A stretch of DNA of 64,000 nucleotides, from positions 1 through 64,000 of the forward strand of contig DASVAS010000007.1 in assembly GCA_036376245.1 (NCBI GenBank), written 5' to 3'. This DNA comes from DATARR01 sp036376245 (lineage in GTDB: Bacteria; Acidobacteriota; Thermoanaerobaculia; Multivoradales; UBA5704). Of the stretch, positions 7,884 to 16,845 are shown piece by piece. The notes under the pieces are model-generated. The model saw only the letters and a list, made by a program, of their open reading frames with translations. It was not told the DNA's origin and searched no databases. Every line of letters begins with the position of its first letter. Position 1 is the stretch's first letter. The position numbers and the translations under genes are program-made.

Positions 7884-10526
7884 TTACCGGGCTTCCTCCT
7901 GCTCGTAGGCCTGCCCGTGAGCGTCGTTCATCATCCCCAGCAGTCCGCCGGCTCCCGCCAGCGTGCCGAGGTTGAGGCCCAGCGGGTTCTGGTTGCTGCC
8001 GGCGAACACGATGCGGTCGGGCTCGGCGTAGGCGTAGTAGAGCGTCGGGCCCTGCGTCGCCAGGATGCGCATGATGTCGGGACCGCCGTTCGGACCCTTC
8101 TTCGCCGCGTCCGGGATGACCTTGCCCGCCGACTTCGCCAGCGGAGCCAGGTTCTGGTAGACCAGCGCCGAGACGTTCACCTGGCCGTCCGGGCCCAGGA
8201 GGTCGCGGAACTTGGCGTGCGTGGCCAGCGTCACCCCCGACTCGCGGAGCTGGATCGCCCGCTCGAGCAGCGCCCGGCTCGGGGCGGCCACCATGTAGCC
8301 GTCCTCGAACACGTAGTTCAGCTCGAAGGGCGCGCCGTTCGCGCGGATCGCGTAGAAGGTCCGCCCGCCGGACTCCGTGGTCACGATCTGGAGCTGTTCG
8401 CTCTTGCCGTGCTGGCGGATCTCGGTGTTGATGTGCGCCACGACCTTCTCGAACGTCTGCTGGAGCCGCGCCGGGTCATAGACCTCGGCCACCAGCTTCC
8501 AGGAGGGATTGGGCAGCACCGGGCCGTCCACTCCCACCGCCACCTCGCCGCCCATCGGCGCCGCGAGGTCGTTGCGGAGGTCGAGGCCGGTCTCGCTCCG
8601 GAGCTTCTCCAGATCCTGGGCGAACTCGGGGTTCAGGTTCAGCAGCTCGTCCACGATGGCCACGGGGCTCTTTACGACGAAAGCCGCCGCAAGGTTTGTT
8701 TCAGGGCTGTAGAACCCGATGCTCCCCATGGGCGCCGGAGCGGCGATCCACGAGGCCACGCCGCGCCGCTGCTGGCTGAAGGTCAGGGCGGCGCGGGTCT
8801 CCGCCCGGCCGTCGATCTCCCGGCGGTCGACGATGAAGTGCTCGACGTCCAGGATGCCCAGACGCTCGGCGGTCTGCCGGTCCTCCGCGCTCTCCTCGGC
8901 CTGCCCCTTCTCGATCAGCGAGTGGAGGTCGGCCGCGAACAGCCAGCCGGAACCGTCGTTGTACTGCCGGGCGATCTTGGCGCGGAACGGCGAGGAGGCG
9001 AAGCCGCCGCCGCCGGCCGCCACCGCGCGGATCTGGTCGATGCTGGGAGAGGCCACGAACAGGCCGTTGCCGATCCACAGCAGCATGACGTCGCCCTGCG
9101 GGGCGGCGTTGAGATCCGTGACGATCCGCAGGGACTCCTTGCCCTCGCGGGTGTTGATCTCGGCCAGCTCGGCTTCCAGCGTGGCGCGGAAGGCCGCCTC
9201 GTTGGTCACCTCGGCCAGCAGCACCAGGCCGTGCTCGTCGTCGCCGGAGGCGTCGAACGCCACCGCGATCTCGTCGCCCAGGTTGCGGCCCAGGTCGCCG
9301 ATCTTCTCGATCATCTCGCGGAACTTCCGCTCATTGCCGGAAGACCGCAGCGTGTCGGTCCACCACTTGGCCAGCGACGGGCTCTCGGCGATCTTCTCGT
9401 CGAGGATCGTCTGCGTCTGGCTCAGGCTCTGCGACAGGTTCGGCAGGCCGATCCAGATGGTCGTGCCGGCCGGGGCCAGGTCGAGCAGACGGGTCGAGTA
9501 GCGCAGGCCGGGGCGGGACACCCGGGCGTCGATTTCCTTGCCCAGGGCGGTCAGCTCGGCCAGAAGCTCCTCATACTGCTTGGCGTCGCGGCTCCAGGCG
9601 ATCTCCGCCTTGACCGGAACCCGCTCCACGCTGGCGTGGGTCGTCACCTGGTCGCCGGGGTGGAGGATGGCGTCGCGCTTGGCCTGCTCGACGCGGACCT
9701 CGCCCTCGACCACGGAGACGCGGGAGCCCTTGATACCGGAGTTGACGGCGAAGATGGTGCCGCGCACCGAGACCAGGGCGTCGCGGGTGGCCACGAACAG
9801 GTGGCGGTCCCGCTGCTTGGCGGCGTGGACGATGACGTTGCCGCGCTCCAGCTCGATGGTGTTGCCCTTGCGGCCGGCGTCGAAGGCGAAGCTCGCCCGC
9901 TCGGCCATCTCGATCGTGGAGCCGTCCGTCATGCGCACCAGGGCCGTCGAGCCCTTGGCCGTGCGGATCACGTCGCCCTCGTCGATGCTCTCGCCGGCGC
10001 CGATCGGCTGGCTGGAATCGCCGGACACGCGGTAGAGGGTCCCCTCCACCGCCTGGACGCTCGCCATGTTGGCGCCGCCGGCCAGCATCTCCTGGATCAG
10101 CGTGAACACGCCGAAGCCCAGAGCCACGGCGAGCACCGCCGCCGCGGCCAGCCAGGCCGTGCGGTTCCGCTCCTTGCGGACGGGATGCCGCTCGCCGGCC
10201 ACCTTGCCCTCGCGGGCTTCGCGGAGCGCCCGGCGGCAGGGGACGCAGCTCCGCGTGTGGTCCTCGACGAGCAGGGCGCGCGCCGGGGACAGCTCACCCC
10301 GCAGGTAGGCGGGGATCAGCGTCTGGAAATCCTCGCAGCCGTGCAGACTGCCGGCGACAGGAGCTTCGGCCACCGCCGTGGCGGGAGCCTCGGCGACCGC
10401 GCCCTGCGACAGCCGCGCCCAGACGCGGGCCGCCGCGTCGTCGACCTGCTTCGGGTCGATCGGCTCGTTCACCACCTGGGCGACGGCGTCGTCCAGGAGG
10501 TTGTCGTTCTTCTTGAACAGGCTCAT
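7884..10526 (-). CDS. Anti-sigma factor with zinc-finger, FecR domain and large periplasmic region
   Basis: An 880-residue product. Residues 1-100 look cytoplasmic and end in an anti-sigma zinc motif (Cys64, then His90-x3-Cys94-x2-Cys97). One transmembrane helix follows near residues 110-135, then a FecR-type domain at about 145-290 (VRGTIFAVNSG, VVEGEVRV). A long C-terminal region of about 550 residues, of a type I cannot name, ends in an Ala/Gly-rich tail. Its ATG overlaps the stop of the ECF sigma gene by 4 nt, the usual sigma/anti-sigma arrangement. It probably holds the sigma factor at the membrane until an envelope signal arrives. The size is unusual, as FecR proteins are typically 300-350 residues. 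Confidence 0.85.
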   Translation of the reverse strand: MSLFKKNDNLLDDAVAQVVNEPIDPKQVDDAAARVWARLSQGAVAEAPATAVAEAPVAGSLHGCEDFQTLIPAYLRGELSPARALLVEDHTRSCVPCRRALREAREGKVAGERHPVRKERNRTAWLAAAAVLAVALGFGVFTLIQEMLAGGANMASVQAVEGTLYRVSGDSSQPIGAGESIDEGDVIRTAKGSTALVRMTDGSTIEMAERASFAFDAGRKGNTIELERGNVIVHAAKQRDRHLFVATRDALVSVRGTIFAVNSGIKGSRVSVVEGEVRVEQAKRDAILHPGDQVTTHASVERVPVKAEIAWSRDAKQYEELLAELTALGKEIDARVSRPGLRYSTRLLDLAPAGTTIWIGLPNLSQSLSQTQTILDEKIAESPSLAKWWTDTLRSSGNERKFREMIEKIGDLGRNLGDEIAVAFDASGDDEHGLVLLAEVTNEAAFRATLEAELAEINTREGKESLRIVTDLNAAPQGDVMLLWIGNGLFVASPSIDQIRAVAAGGGGFASSPFRAKIARQYNDGSGWLFAADLHSLIEKGQAEESAEDRQTAERLGILDVEHFIVDRREIDGRAETRAALTFSQQRRGVASWIAAPAPMGSIGFYSPETNLAAAFVVKSPVAIVDELLNLNPEFAQDLEKLRSETGLDLRNDLAAPMGGEVAVGVDGPVLPNPSWKLVAEVYDPARLQQTFEKVVAHINTEIRQHGKSEQLQIVTTESGGRTFYAIRANGAPFELNYVFEDGYMVAAPSRALLERAIQLRESGVTLATHAKFRDLLGPDGQVNVSALVYQNLAPLAKSAGKVIPDAAKKGPNGGPDIMRILATQGPTLYYAYAEPDRIVFAGSNQNPLGLNLGTLAGAGGLLGMMNDAHGQAYEQEEAR

Positions 10527-11104
10527 GACATTTCTCCTTCAAGCGACCCCAGCTCTTTCTGTAGCCGGTGCCGCGCGCGGTGTAGTAGCACGGCGATGGA
10601 GGTCTGCGAGGCGCCGAGCATCCTGGAGATCTCCAGATTGCCCAGCCCTTCGATATACCGGAGAGTGAAGATCTCGGCCTGGCGGGGGGAGAGGCGGGAC
10701 ATCGCCTCCCGCAGCCGGGCTTTCAGCTCCTGGCTGCCCCGCGCGCGTTCCGGACCGGGCTCCTTGGTGTCGATCAGGTGGTCGCCCACCTCGTCCAGGT
10801 CCACGCTGCGGGTCCGCTTGCGCCGCCGCATCAGGTCGAGCGCGGCGTTGACCGCGGCCCGATGCAGATAGCTCCCTGCGCTCTCCGATAGATCCGGCTG
10901 CTCCTCTCGCCGCAGTAGACGTGTGAACACGGTCTGCAGGACGTCTTCCGCGTCCATGGCGTTGCCGGTGATCCGGTACGCCGCGCGGTACACCGCCCCA
11001 TGGTGCTCCCGGAACAGATTCTCCAGGCTTCCCGGGGCGACGTTGAGCGGTCTGTCATAGGCTGCGGCTTGCACGCCTCCTGCCCTCCTTTCTCCTTCGC
11101 CCAT
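10523..11104 (-). CDS. ECF-family RNA polymerase sigma factor
   Basis: A 193-residue sigma factor. Region 2 includes VYRAAYRITGNAMDAEDVLQ, and region 4 includes LSPRQAEIFTLRYIEGL and a helix-turn-helix ending HRARHRLQKEL. A GGAGGTG Shine-Dalgarno sequence precedes the ATG at 11104 by 8 nt. It heads the run of minus-strand genes that continues through the anti-sigma gene and the ABC cassette, so it probably activates its own operon. That regulon is inference from order only. Confidence 0.93.
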   Translation of the reverse strand: MGEGERRAGGVQAAAYDRPLNVAPGSLENLFREHHGAVYRAAYRITGNAMDAEDVLQTVFTRLLRREEQPDLSESAGSYLHRAAVNAALDLMRRRKRTRSVDLDEVGDHLIDTKEPGPERARGSQELKARLREAMSRLSPRQAEIFTLRYIEGLGNLEISRMLGASQTSIAVLLHRARHRLQKELGSLEGEMS

Positions 11105-11216
11105 AGGAACGCACCTCCCAGTGATTTCTTACAGGGTACTCCGAAAGGGGGCGGAGAGGGGGTAGGAAAGGACCCCAGGGACACCAAGGACTTCAAGGAC
11201 GGCGGACCTGGCGTCC
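11105..11216. other. Intergenic region upstream of the sigma gene with AAGGAC reiterations
   Basis: This 112-bp gap carries the promoter region of the sigma operon. From about 11168 it contains reiterated AAGGAC/AGGGAC hexamers ending near 11200. The same AAGGAC word makes up the core of the palindrome at 13805-13892, so the two may be degenerate members of one dispersed repeat family. No clear terminator or promoter hexamers are visible. Confidence 0.35.
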
Positions 11217-12371
11217 TTACCGCTTTACCTCCTGCTCTAATTCCCCCAGGCAGCGATCGATCTCGCCTTCCGTGTTGTAGAAGTGGGGCGAGATCCGGAA
11301 CCGTCCGGCGCGGGCGGCGACCATCACGTCCCGTTCCCCCAGACGCTTCACCAGCGTCCTCGGATCGAGCCGGGGATGGGTGGCGGCGACGATGCCCGAG
11401 GTCTCGCCGGTGAGGCGGGAGCTGACCAGGGTGAAGCCTAAGGCCGCGAGGCCCCGGGCGGCGCGGTCGGCCAGGGCGAGGACGCGCCCTTCGACCACGG
11501 CGGGTCCGATCTCGCGCAGGATCTCCAGCGATCCTCCCAGCGCATGGATGCCGTAGACGTTGAGGGTGCCGCTCTCGAAGCGCTTCGCCCCCTCGGCGAA
11601 GGAGAGGTCGTACTCGGTCCACTGATAGGGATTGCTCATCGAGCGCCAGCCAGCGCGGACGGGACGCACGCGGTCGATTACGCGGTCGGAGACGTAGAGG
11701 AGGCCGATGCCCTCCGGTCCCAGCAGCCACTTGTGGCAGGCGGCGGCGGCCACGTCCACCCCGACGGCTTCGACGTCCAGCGGCAGGACGCCCAGGCCCT
11801 GGATCACGTCCACGACGAAGAGGACGTCCCGCGCGCGGCAGGCCGCGCCCAGGCGGGCGAGGTCGGAGCGGAAGCCGCTGGCATACTGCACCCAGGAGAG
11901 GGCGAGCATCCGGGTGCGGCCGTCGAGGGCGGCGATGACCTCCTCGGGATCGATACGGCCGTCGCGTTCCGGGACCTGCCGGTATTCGACGCCGCGCGCC
12001 GCGAGACCCATCCACGGGTAGACGTTCGACGGGAACTCGAGAGCGGCGCCGACGACGTTGTCCCCCGGCCGCCAGTCGAAGCCCTCGGCCACCAGGGAGA
12101 GGCCCGCGGAGGTGTTCTCGACGAAGGCCACCTCGCGGGCGGCGCGGGCGCCGAGCATCCGGGCGGCCATCTCGCGCACCCGCTCGACCTCGCGCATGCG
12201 GTCGAGCCAGTCGCGGTCGGCCGAGAGCGCGACAGCGTCGGCCACGGCGGCCATGCGGGCGCCGGAGCGGCGGGGGAGCGGGCCGTTGCCCGCGTGGTTG
12301 AGGTAGGCGCAGCGCCCGGTGATCGGGAGCTCCTCCCGGCGCAGCCGGAGGATGGCGTCTTCAGCGGTCAT
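11217..12371 (-). CDS. Class V aminotransferase (cysteine desulfurase/isopenicillin-epimerase-like)
   Basis: A 384-residue PLP-dependent fold-type I enzyme. It starts with an LNHAGNGPLPRRS motif and carries the VDVIQGLGVLPLDV aspartate region that contacts the PLP pyridine nitrogen. The Schiff-base lysine lies in AAACHKWLLGPEGIG, as in the isopenicillin N epimerase/kynureninase-like branch of class V. The substrate is unknown. Its ATG at 12371 overlaps the stop of the upstream membrane protein gene (ATGA), so the two are translated together. It could be a desulfurase, but the short-loop family is functionally mixed. Confidence 0.88.
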   Translation of the reverse strand: MTAEDAILRLRREELPITGRCAYLNHAGNGPLPRRSGARMAAVADAVALSADRDWLDRMREVERVREMAARMLGARAAREVAFVENTSAGLSLVAEGFDWRPGDNVVGAALEFPSNVYPWMGLAARGVEYRQVPERDGRIDPEEVIAALDGRTRMLALSWVQYASGFRSDLARLGAACRARDVLFVVDVIQGLGVLPLDVEAVGVDVAAAACHKWLLGPEGIGLLYVSDRVIDRVRPVRAGWRSMSNPYQWTEYDLSFAEGAKRFESGTLNVYGIHALGGSLEILREIGPAVVEGRVLALADRAARGLAALGFTLVSSRLTGETSGIVAATHPRLDPRTLVKRLGERDVMVAARAGRFRISPHFYNTEGEIDRCLGELEQEVKR

Positions 12372-13429
12372 GGCAGGGCCTCCTCTTCCTTTTCCCCTCC
12401 TCCGCGCCACTCCAGGAACGCCAGCGCCGGCAGGCCGAGGGCGAGCACGGCGGCGTAGTGAAGGCCGCGATAGAGGAGGATGCCGGCCGCGGCGAGGATC
12501 TCATCCACGCCGAAGAGCTTGTAGGAAGCCATCATCGCCACCTCCGTGGTGCCGATCCCGCCCGGGGTGCCGGTGAGGGTGCCGGCGGCGGTGCCGAGGG
12601 CCACGACGGCGATCACCACGAAGGGGTCCGCCGGCACGCCCATGGCCAGAAACATGACCCACTGGGCGGCGGCGTTGACGAAGAAGTAGGCCGTCCCCAG
12701 CACGGCGGCGTAGGCATGGAGCCGTCCGAAGCCCAGCAGGCGCACGAGGACGCCCACGGCTTCGTGGCCATGGGCGTAGACGCTCTGCATCTTCCCTTCG
12801 CTCTTCTCCGCCCGCTTCGCCAGGAACCGGACGATCGGGTTCTTCTCGTAGGGGCCGCGGCGCCGGCTCCAGATCGCCAGGGCCGCCGCGCAGGCCACGA
12901 GGGCGACCAGGGCGGCGGTGGCGAACGCGGTCCGGCCCAGGACGAAGGAGGTGGCGATCAGGGTGATCCAGGTGCAGAGGATCATCACCGTATGGTGGGC
13001 AAGCTGGTCGTAGAGGACCACGCCGTAGAGGAGCCCGAAGGGGCGGTTGTTGGCGCGGGCGAAATAGCGCGCCCGCATCATGCCGCCGATGACGCGCACC
13101 GTGGGGGTGATGAGGTTGAGGGCGGCGGAGCCGAGAAGCACGAAGAAACCCAGCACCACCCCTGAGCTGCGCCCCAGGGAGCGCCGCACCGCGAGGCGGA
13201 ACCGCCAGTCCCAGACGGCGTAGCGGGCGAGCAGGAGAGCCACGCCGAGGACGAGGAACGGTCCGTGCGCCTCGCTGACCTGGCCGGCGAGACGGCGCCA
13301 GTCGAAGTCGGTGTGGGTGAAGAAGTACCAGGTGAAGTAGAAGCTCAGGACGATGATGGCGCCCTTGAGCAGCCGCATCCCCCAGGACTTCGGAGCGGTT
13401 TCTTCCTGGACGGGCGGTTCGGGATTCAT
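12368..13429 (-). CDS. Lysylphosphatidylglycerol synthase TM-region/flippase-like membrane protein
   Basis: A 353-residue protein with about eight hydrophobic segments, matching the length and layout of the UPF0104/LPG-synthase TM family. A conserved glycine-rich stretch GTLTGTPGGIGTTEVAMM lies near residues 280-300, which is the family hallmark. These proteins translocate lipids or lipid-linked precursors when they stand alone. The ATG at 13429 is chosen because the upstream in-frame residues are Arg/Pro-rich and lack a better start. Its gene overlaps that of the aminotransferase. Confidence 0.85.
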   Translation of the reverse strand: MNPEPPVQEETAPKSWGMRLLKGAIIVLSFYFTWYFFTHTDFDWRRLAGQVSEAHGPFLVLGVALLLARYAVWDWRFRLAVRRSLGRSSGVVLGFFVLLGSAALNLITPTVRVIGGMMRARYFARANNRPFGLLYGVVLYDQLAHHTVMILCTWITLIATSFVLGRTAFATAALVALVACAAALAIWSRRRGPYEKNPIVRFLAKRAEKSEGKMQSVYAHGHEAVGVLVRLLGFGRLHAYAAVLGTAYFFVNAAAQWVMFLAMGVPADPFVVIAVVALGTAAGTLTGTPGGIGTTEVAMMASYKLFGVDEILAAAGILLYRGLHYAAVLALGLPALAFLEWRGGGEKEEEALP

Positions 13430-13555
13430 GGGATCACGTCCTGGTCTGCGAGCGGGCCGCCAAGGATAACCCAGCCGGCCCGCCAAGGGGGGATTGACGG
13501 CCGGGCTCCCATGAGGAACGCTTGCGCTTCAACGAAGTCTGGAGAGGGAGGCGCA

Positions 13556-13786
13556 ATGTCCGACGTCAAGATCACCGTGATGAAGAACGGACCGTTCCGG
13601 CTGGAGGGGGAAAACCTCAACCTCGTCGATCCCGCGGGCGCGGCCTTCGGGCTCGGCGGGCGCACCGTCGTCTCGCTCTGCCGCTGCGGGATGTCCAGCA
13701 ACAAGCCGTTCTGCGACGGCAGCCACAACCATCACGGCTTCCAGGACGAGCCCCAGGCGCGGGACCTGCCGCCGAAGAAGGCGTGA
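13556..13786 (+). CDS. CDGSH-type iron-sulfur protein
   Basis: A 76-residue protein with the [2Fe-2S]-binding motif CRCGMSSNKPFCDGSH near residues 41-56 (Cys-x-Cys, then Cys and His ligands). The N-terminal part fits the short prokaryotic CDGSH family. GGAGAGGGAGG upstream is a strong Shine-Dalgarno region for the ATG at 13556. It is transcribed divergently from the flippase-like gene. Role unknown; redox or iron-sulfur transfer is typical of the family. Confidence 0.93.
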   Translation: MSDVKITVMKNGPFRLEGENLNLVDPAGAAFGLGGRTVVSLCRCGMSSNKPFCDGSHNHHGFQDEPQARDLPPKKA

Positions 13787-13804
13787 GGGTTCGGGAGGGG
13801 GAGG

Positions 13805-13892
13805 AACACGGACGAACACGGACTCTCGAGGACGTACAAGGACGGGCAGGACAGTCCTTGAAGGTCCGTTTTCGTCCGTGTGGGTCCGTGTT
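13805..13892. repeat. 88-nt imperfect palindrome
   Basis: Outer arms of 19 nt (13805-13823 and 13874-13892) match with two mismatches and each contains two direct copies of CACGGAC. Inner arms CAAGGAC (13837-13843) and GTCCTTG (13854-13860) are perfect, with GGAC/GTCC pairs outside them. The structure sits between the CDGSH gene stop and the next gene. It has no U-tract. It could be a transcript-end hairpin or a REP-like element. Confidence 0.6.
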
Positions 13893-13922
13893 GCGTTTGC
13901 CCCCTGAGCTATCTTCCCCCTC

Positions 13923-16832
13923 ATGAAGATCCGCCGTCTTCTCCTGCTGGCCGCTCTCCTCCTCGCCGTTCCGCTTCGCGCCCAGTCCCCCGCCGCCGAC
14001 TGGCGCACGCTGGCTACGCCGCACTTCCGGGTCCACTATCCCGCCGCTTCCGAGGAATGGGCGCGGCGGGCGGCGGCGCGGCTGGAATCGATCCGCGAGC
14101 GGGTGGTGGCCGAGGTGGGGTACGAGCCGCCGGAGGTGGTGGACGTGCTGGTCTCCGATCCCGTCGCCGATCCCAACGGCGCGGCCTTTCCGTTCCTGGG
14201 CTGGCCCCGGATGGTCCTGTGGACGAGCCCGCCCGGACCGCAGTCGGAGATCGGGCACTACAGCGAGTGGACCGAGCTGCTGATCGTCCACGAGGAGACC
14301 CACCTCGTCCACATGCTGCGGCCCTCCCGCAACCCCGCGCGGCAACTGCTCACGAAACTGATCCCCGCCGGGCCGATCACGCTCGGCGCGCCGCGCTGGG
14401 TGTTCGAGGGGTACGCGACCGTGGTGGAGGGGCGGCTGACCGGGTCGGGACGGCCCAACGGCGATCTGCGGGCGGCGATCCTGCGGCGGTGGGCGCAGCA
14501 GGGCAAGCTGCCGAGCTACGGCCGGCTCGCCTCCGATTCTCAGACCTGGCGGGGGATGTCCATGGCTTACCTCCTGGGCTCCGCCTACCTGGAATGGCTG
14601 GAGGAGCGCGCCGGGCCGGGCAGCCTGCGCAACCTGTGGGCGCGCATGACCGCGCGGCGGGCGCGCGGCTTCGACGAGGCCTTCGAGGGCGTTTTCGGGG
14701 ATTCGCCCGCTGACCTCTACGACCGCTTCCGGGCCGAGCTGACCTGGCGGGCGATCGAGGCCGAGCGCCGGAGCGGCGAGCCTCAGCAGGGGGAGCTGTG
14801 GCAGGACCTCTCCTGGACTACCGGCGCTCCCGCCGTGTCGCCGGACGGGAAGCGCCTCGCCGCCGTGCGCGACTTCCGGGATGAGCCCGCCCGGCTGGTG
14901 GTCTGGTCCACGGAGCCGGACGAGAAGGCGGAGGAGGAGTGGCGCAAGCGACGGGAGGAGATCCAGAAGGCGGACCCCGAGGACGTGCCGGCGGTGCGGG
15001 TGGCGCCGCCGTTCCGCAAGATCCTCCACACCCTGGAGACCCACGACGGCGTCAAGCCCGCCATGCCGCGCTGGATGCCGGACGGCCAGTCCCTCCTGTT
15101 CGTGCGCTTCGAGCCGGACGCTGAAGGCTTCCTGCATCCTGACCTCTTCCAGTGGATCCCCGAGACCGGCGAGGTCCGGCGGCTGACGCGCCAAGCCGAC
15201 CTGCGCGATCCCGACCCGGCGCCGGACGGACGCTGGGCCACGGCGGTGCGCAACCGCGACGGCTTCTCCCAGATCGTGCGGGTGGACCTGGAGACGGGGG
15301 AGGTCCGGGCGTTGACCGAGCCGTCCGTCCTGGAGGTCTACGACCGGCCGCGGGTCTCGCCGGACGGCCGGCGGGTGGCCTTCGCCCGGCACCGCGAGGG
15401 CGCCTGGAGGCTGGTGATCCTGGAGGTTGAAGACGGGCGCGTCGACGATCTGCTATCCCCGCCCTCCGGGGCGACGGTCTACTCCCCGGCTTGGAGCGCG
15501 GACGGGCGGACCCTCTACGCCTCGGTCGGGCAGGGCGGGTTCATCGACCTCTACGCCTTTCCGGTCGAGGGCACGGAGACGCCCATCCCCCTGACCCGGA
15601 CGCCGGGAGCCGCCCTGGCCCCCGCCCCGGATCCGGACGGCTCGGCGGTCTTCTTCCTCGCCCTGGAGCCGGACGGCTTCGACCTCCGCCGCCTGCCGCT
15701 GCCGGCCTCCGTGACGATGACGACGGCGCGCGCCGAGATATCCCCCGAGCTGGCGCCGGCCGTGCGGCCTTCCGCGCCCGAGAGGCCGGAGGCGTTCGCG
15801 CAGGCCGAGGTGCCGGCGGGCCGGGCGTACGGCCTGGGACGGCAGGAACTGTTCCCTCTGCTCGGCGGCAGCGCCTCGTCACTGGGAGGTGTCGTGGAGA
15901 TCGGGGTGCGGGGCGGCGACGTGATCGGGCGGCTGGACTGGCTGGTCCTGGGCTCCCTGGCGGAGAAGGGCTGGCCCGCCGGCGGAGCCCTGGCGTCGGC
16001 CTGGCGCGGGTGGCCGGTACAGGTCGGCTTTCATGCCTTCAGCTCCGAAGAGCGGCCTACCCGGGAGGAAGAGGTGGCGCGGCGCGGCAACGTCCTGGAC
16101 CTCGACCGCCAGGGGATCGAGCTGTGGACCGCCCGCGACTGGCAGTGGAGCGGCGGCCGGGCGGCCGTCGCCGCCCGCGGGCTCTGGAACGAGGTCGAGC
16201 AGGTACGGTCCCTGGAGCCGCTGGAGCAGCGGATCGGCTCCCTGACCGCCTCCTGGGCGGGCGGCCGCCGCTGGGACAAGTGGCGTTTCCAGCCGGCGCT
16301 CTCCGTCCACTACGAGTCGGGGCGCACTGAGGGCGCCCCTTCCTGGAGCCGTTACGGCGGCGCGGCGCGGCTGGGCCTGGGGTACGACAAGACCCTGCTC
16401 TCGCTCTCCTGGCGCCGCGACACGTCGGAGGACCTCGACTATCTCTTCGACTTCTACCAGCTCGGCGGACCGGAGGTGTCGATCCTGCCGGAGACGGCCC
16501 TCTCGGGACGCATCCCCGTGCCGGCCCTGCCGACCGGCGCGCTGCTGGGCGAGGAGCACGAAGGACAGCGGGCGGATCTGACGCTCGGCTTCCTGCCGGC
16601 CCCGCTCTTCTACGAGCGGCATCGGGTCTGGGGCGAATTCAGCGAACCCGTGGCGGAAGAGGAGTGGCTCTCCCTCGCCGGCCTGGAGTACCGGTTCAGC
16701 CTCGGCCCCACGCCCATCGGGCGCCTGCCGGCCATGGACCTGCGGGTGGGCGTGGCGTACATCCTGGAGGATCCCTTCCGGGAATTCGAGGACGACACCC
16801 GGTGGTGGCTGATCACACTGTGGAGGCCCTAG
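13923..16832 (+). CDS. Secreted peptidase-MA/beta-propeller/outer-membrane-barrel protein
   Basis: A 969-residue protein with a signal peptide (cleavage probably after LRAQS, about residue 21). An MA-clan zinc metallopeptidase-like domain carries HEETH at residues 123-127 with flanking helices. Several TolB/WD40-like propeller blades (VSPDGKRLA, VSPDGRRVAFAR, PAWSADGRTLY) occupy about residues 290-600. The last 300 residues alternate in a way that suggests a surface-antigen-like beta-barrel. The combination suggests a cell-surface or periplasmic hydrolase or receptor. The second Glu zinc ligand of gluzincins is not obvious, so catalysis is unproven. Confidence 0.75.
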   Translation: MKIRRLLLLAALLLAVPLRAQSPAADWRTLATPHFRVHYPAASEEWARRAAARLESIRERVVAEVGYEPPEVVDVLVSDPVADPNGAAFPFLGWPRMVLWTSPPGPQSEIGHYSEWTELLIVHEETHLVHMLRPSRNPARQLLTKLIPAGPITLGAPRWVFEGYATVVEGRLTGSGRPNGDLRAAILRRWAQQGKLPSYGRLASDSQTWRGMSMAYLLGSAYLEWLEERAGPGSLRNLWARMTARRARGFDEAFEGVFGDSPADLYDRFRAELTWRAIEAERRSGEPQQGELWQDLSWTTGAPAVSPDGKRLAAVRDFRDEPARLVVWSTEPDEKAEEEWRKRREEIQKADPEDVPAVRVAPPFRKILHTLETHDGVKPAMPRWMPDGQSLLFVRFEPDAEGFLHPDLFQWIPETGEVRRLTRQADLRDPDPAPDGRWATAVRNRDGFSQIVRVDLETGEVRALTEPSVLEVYDRPRVSPDGRRVAFARHREGAWRLVILEVEDGRVDDLLSPPSGATVYSPAWSADGRTLYASVGQGGFIDLYAFPVEGTETPIPLTRTPGAALAPAPDPDGSAVFFLALEPDGFDLRRLPLPASVTMTTARAEISPELAPAVRPSAPERPEAFAQAEVPAGRAYGLGRQELFPLLGGSASSLGGVVEIGVRGGDVIGRLDWLVLGSLAEKGWPAGGALASAWRGWPVQVGFHAFSSEERPTREEEVARRGNVLDLDRQGIELWTARDWQWSGGRAAVAARGLWNEVEQVRSLEPLEQRIGSLTASWAGGRRWDKWRFQPALSVHYESGRTEGAPSWSRYGGAARLGLGYDKTLLSLSWRRDTSEDLDYLFDFYQLGGPEVSILPETALSGRIPVPALPTGALLGEEHEGQRADLTLGFLPAPLFYERHRVWGEFSEPVAEEEWLSLAGLEYRFSLGPTPIGRLPAMDLRVGVAYILEDPFREFEDDTRWWLITLWRP

Positions 16833-16845
16833 AATCGAACCGCCC

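Noticed and set aside
16815..16845. tRNA fragment (a GAATCGAACC-like stretch)
   Set aside because: No acceptor stem, anticodon arm or matching halves can be built around it.
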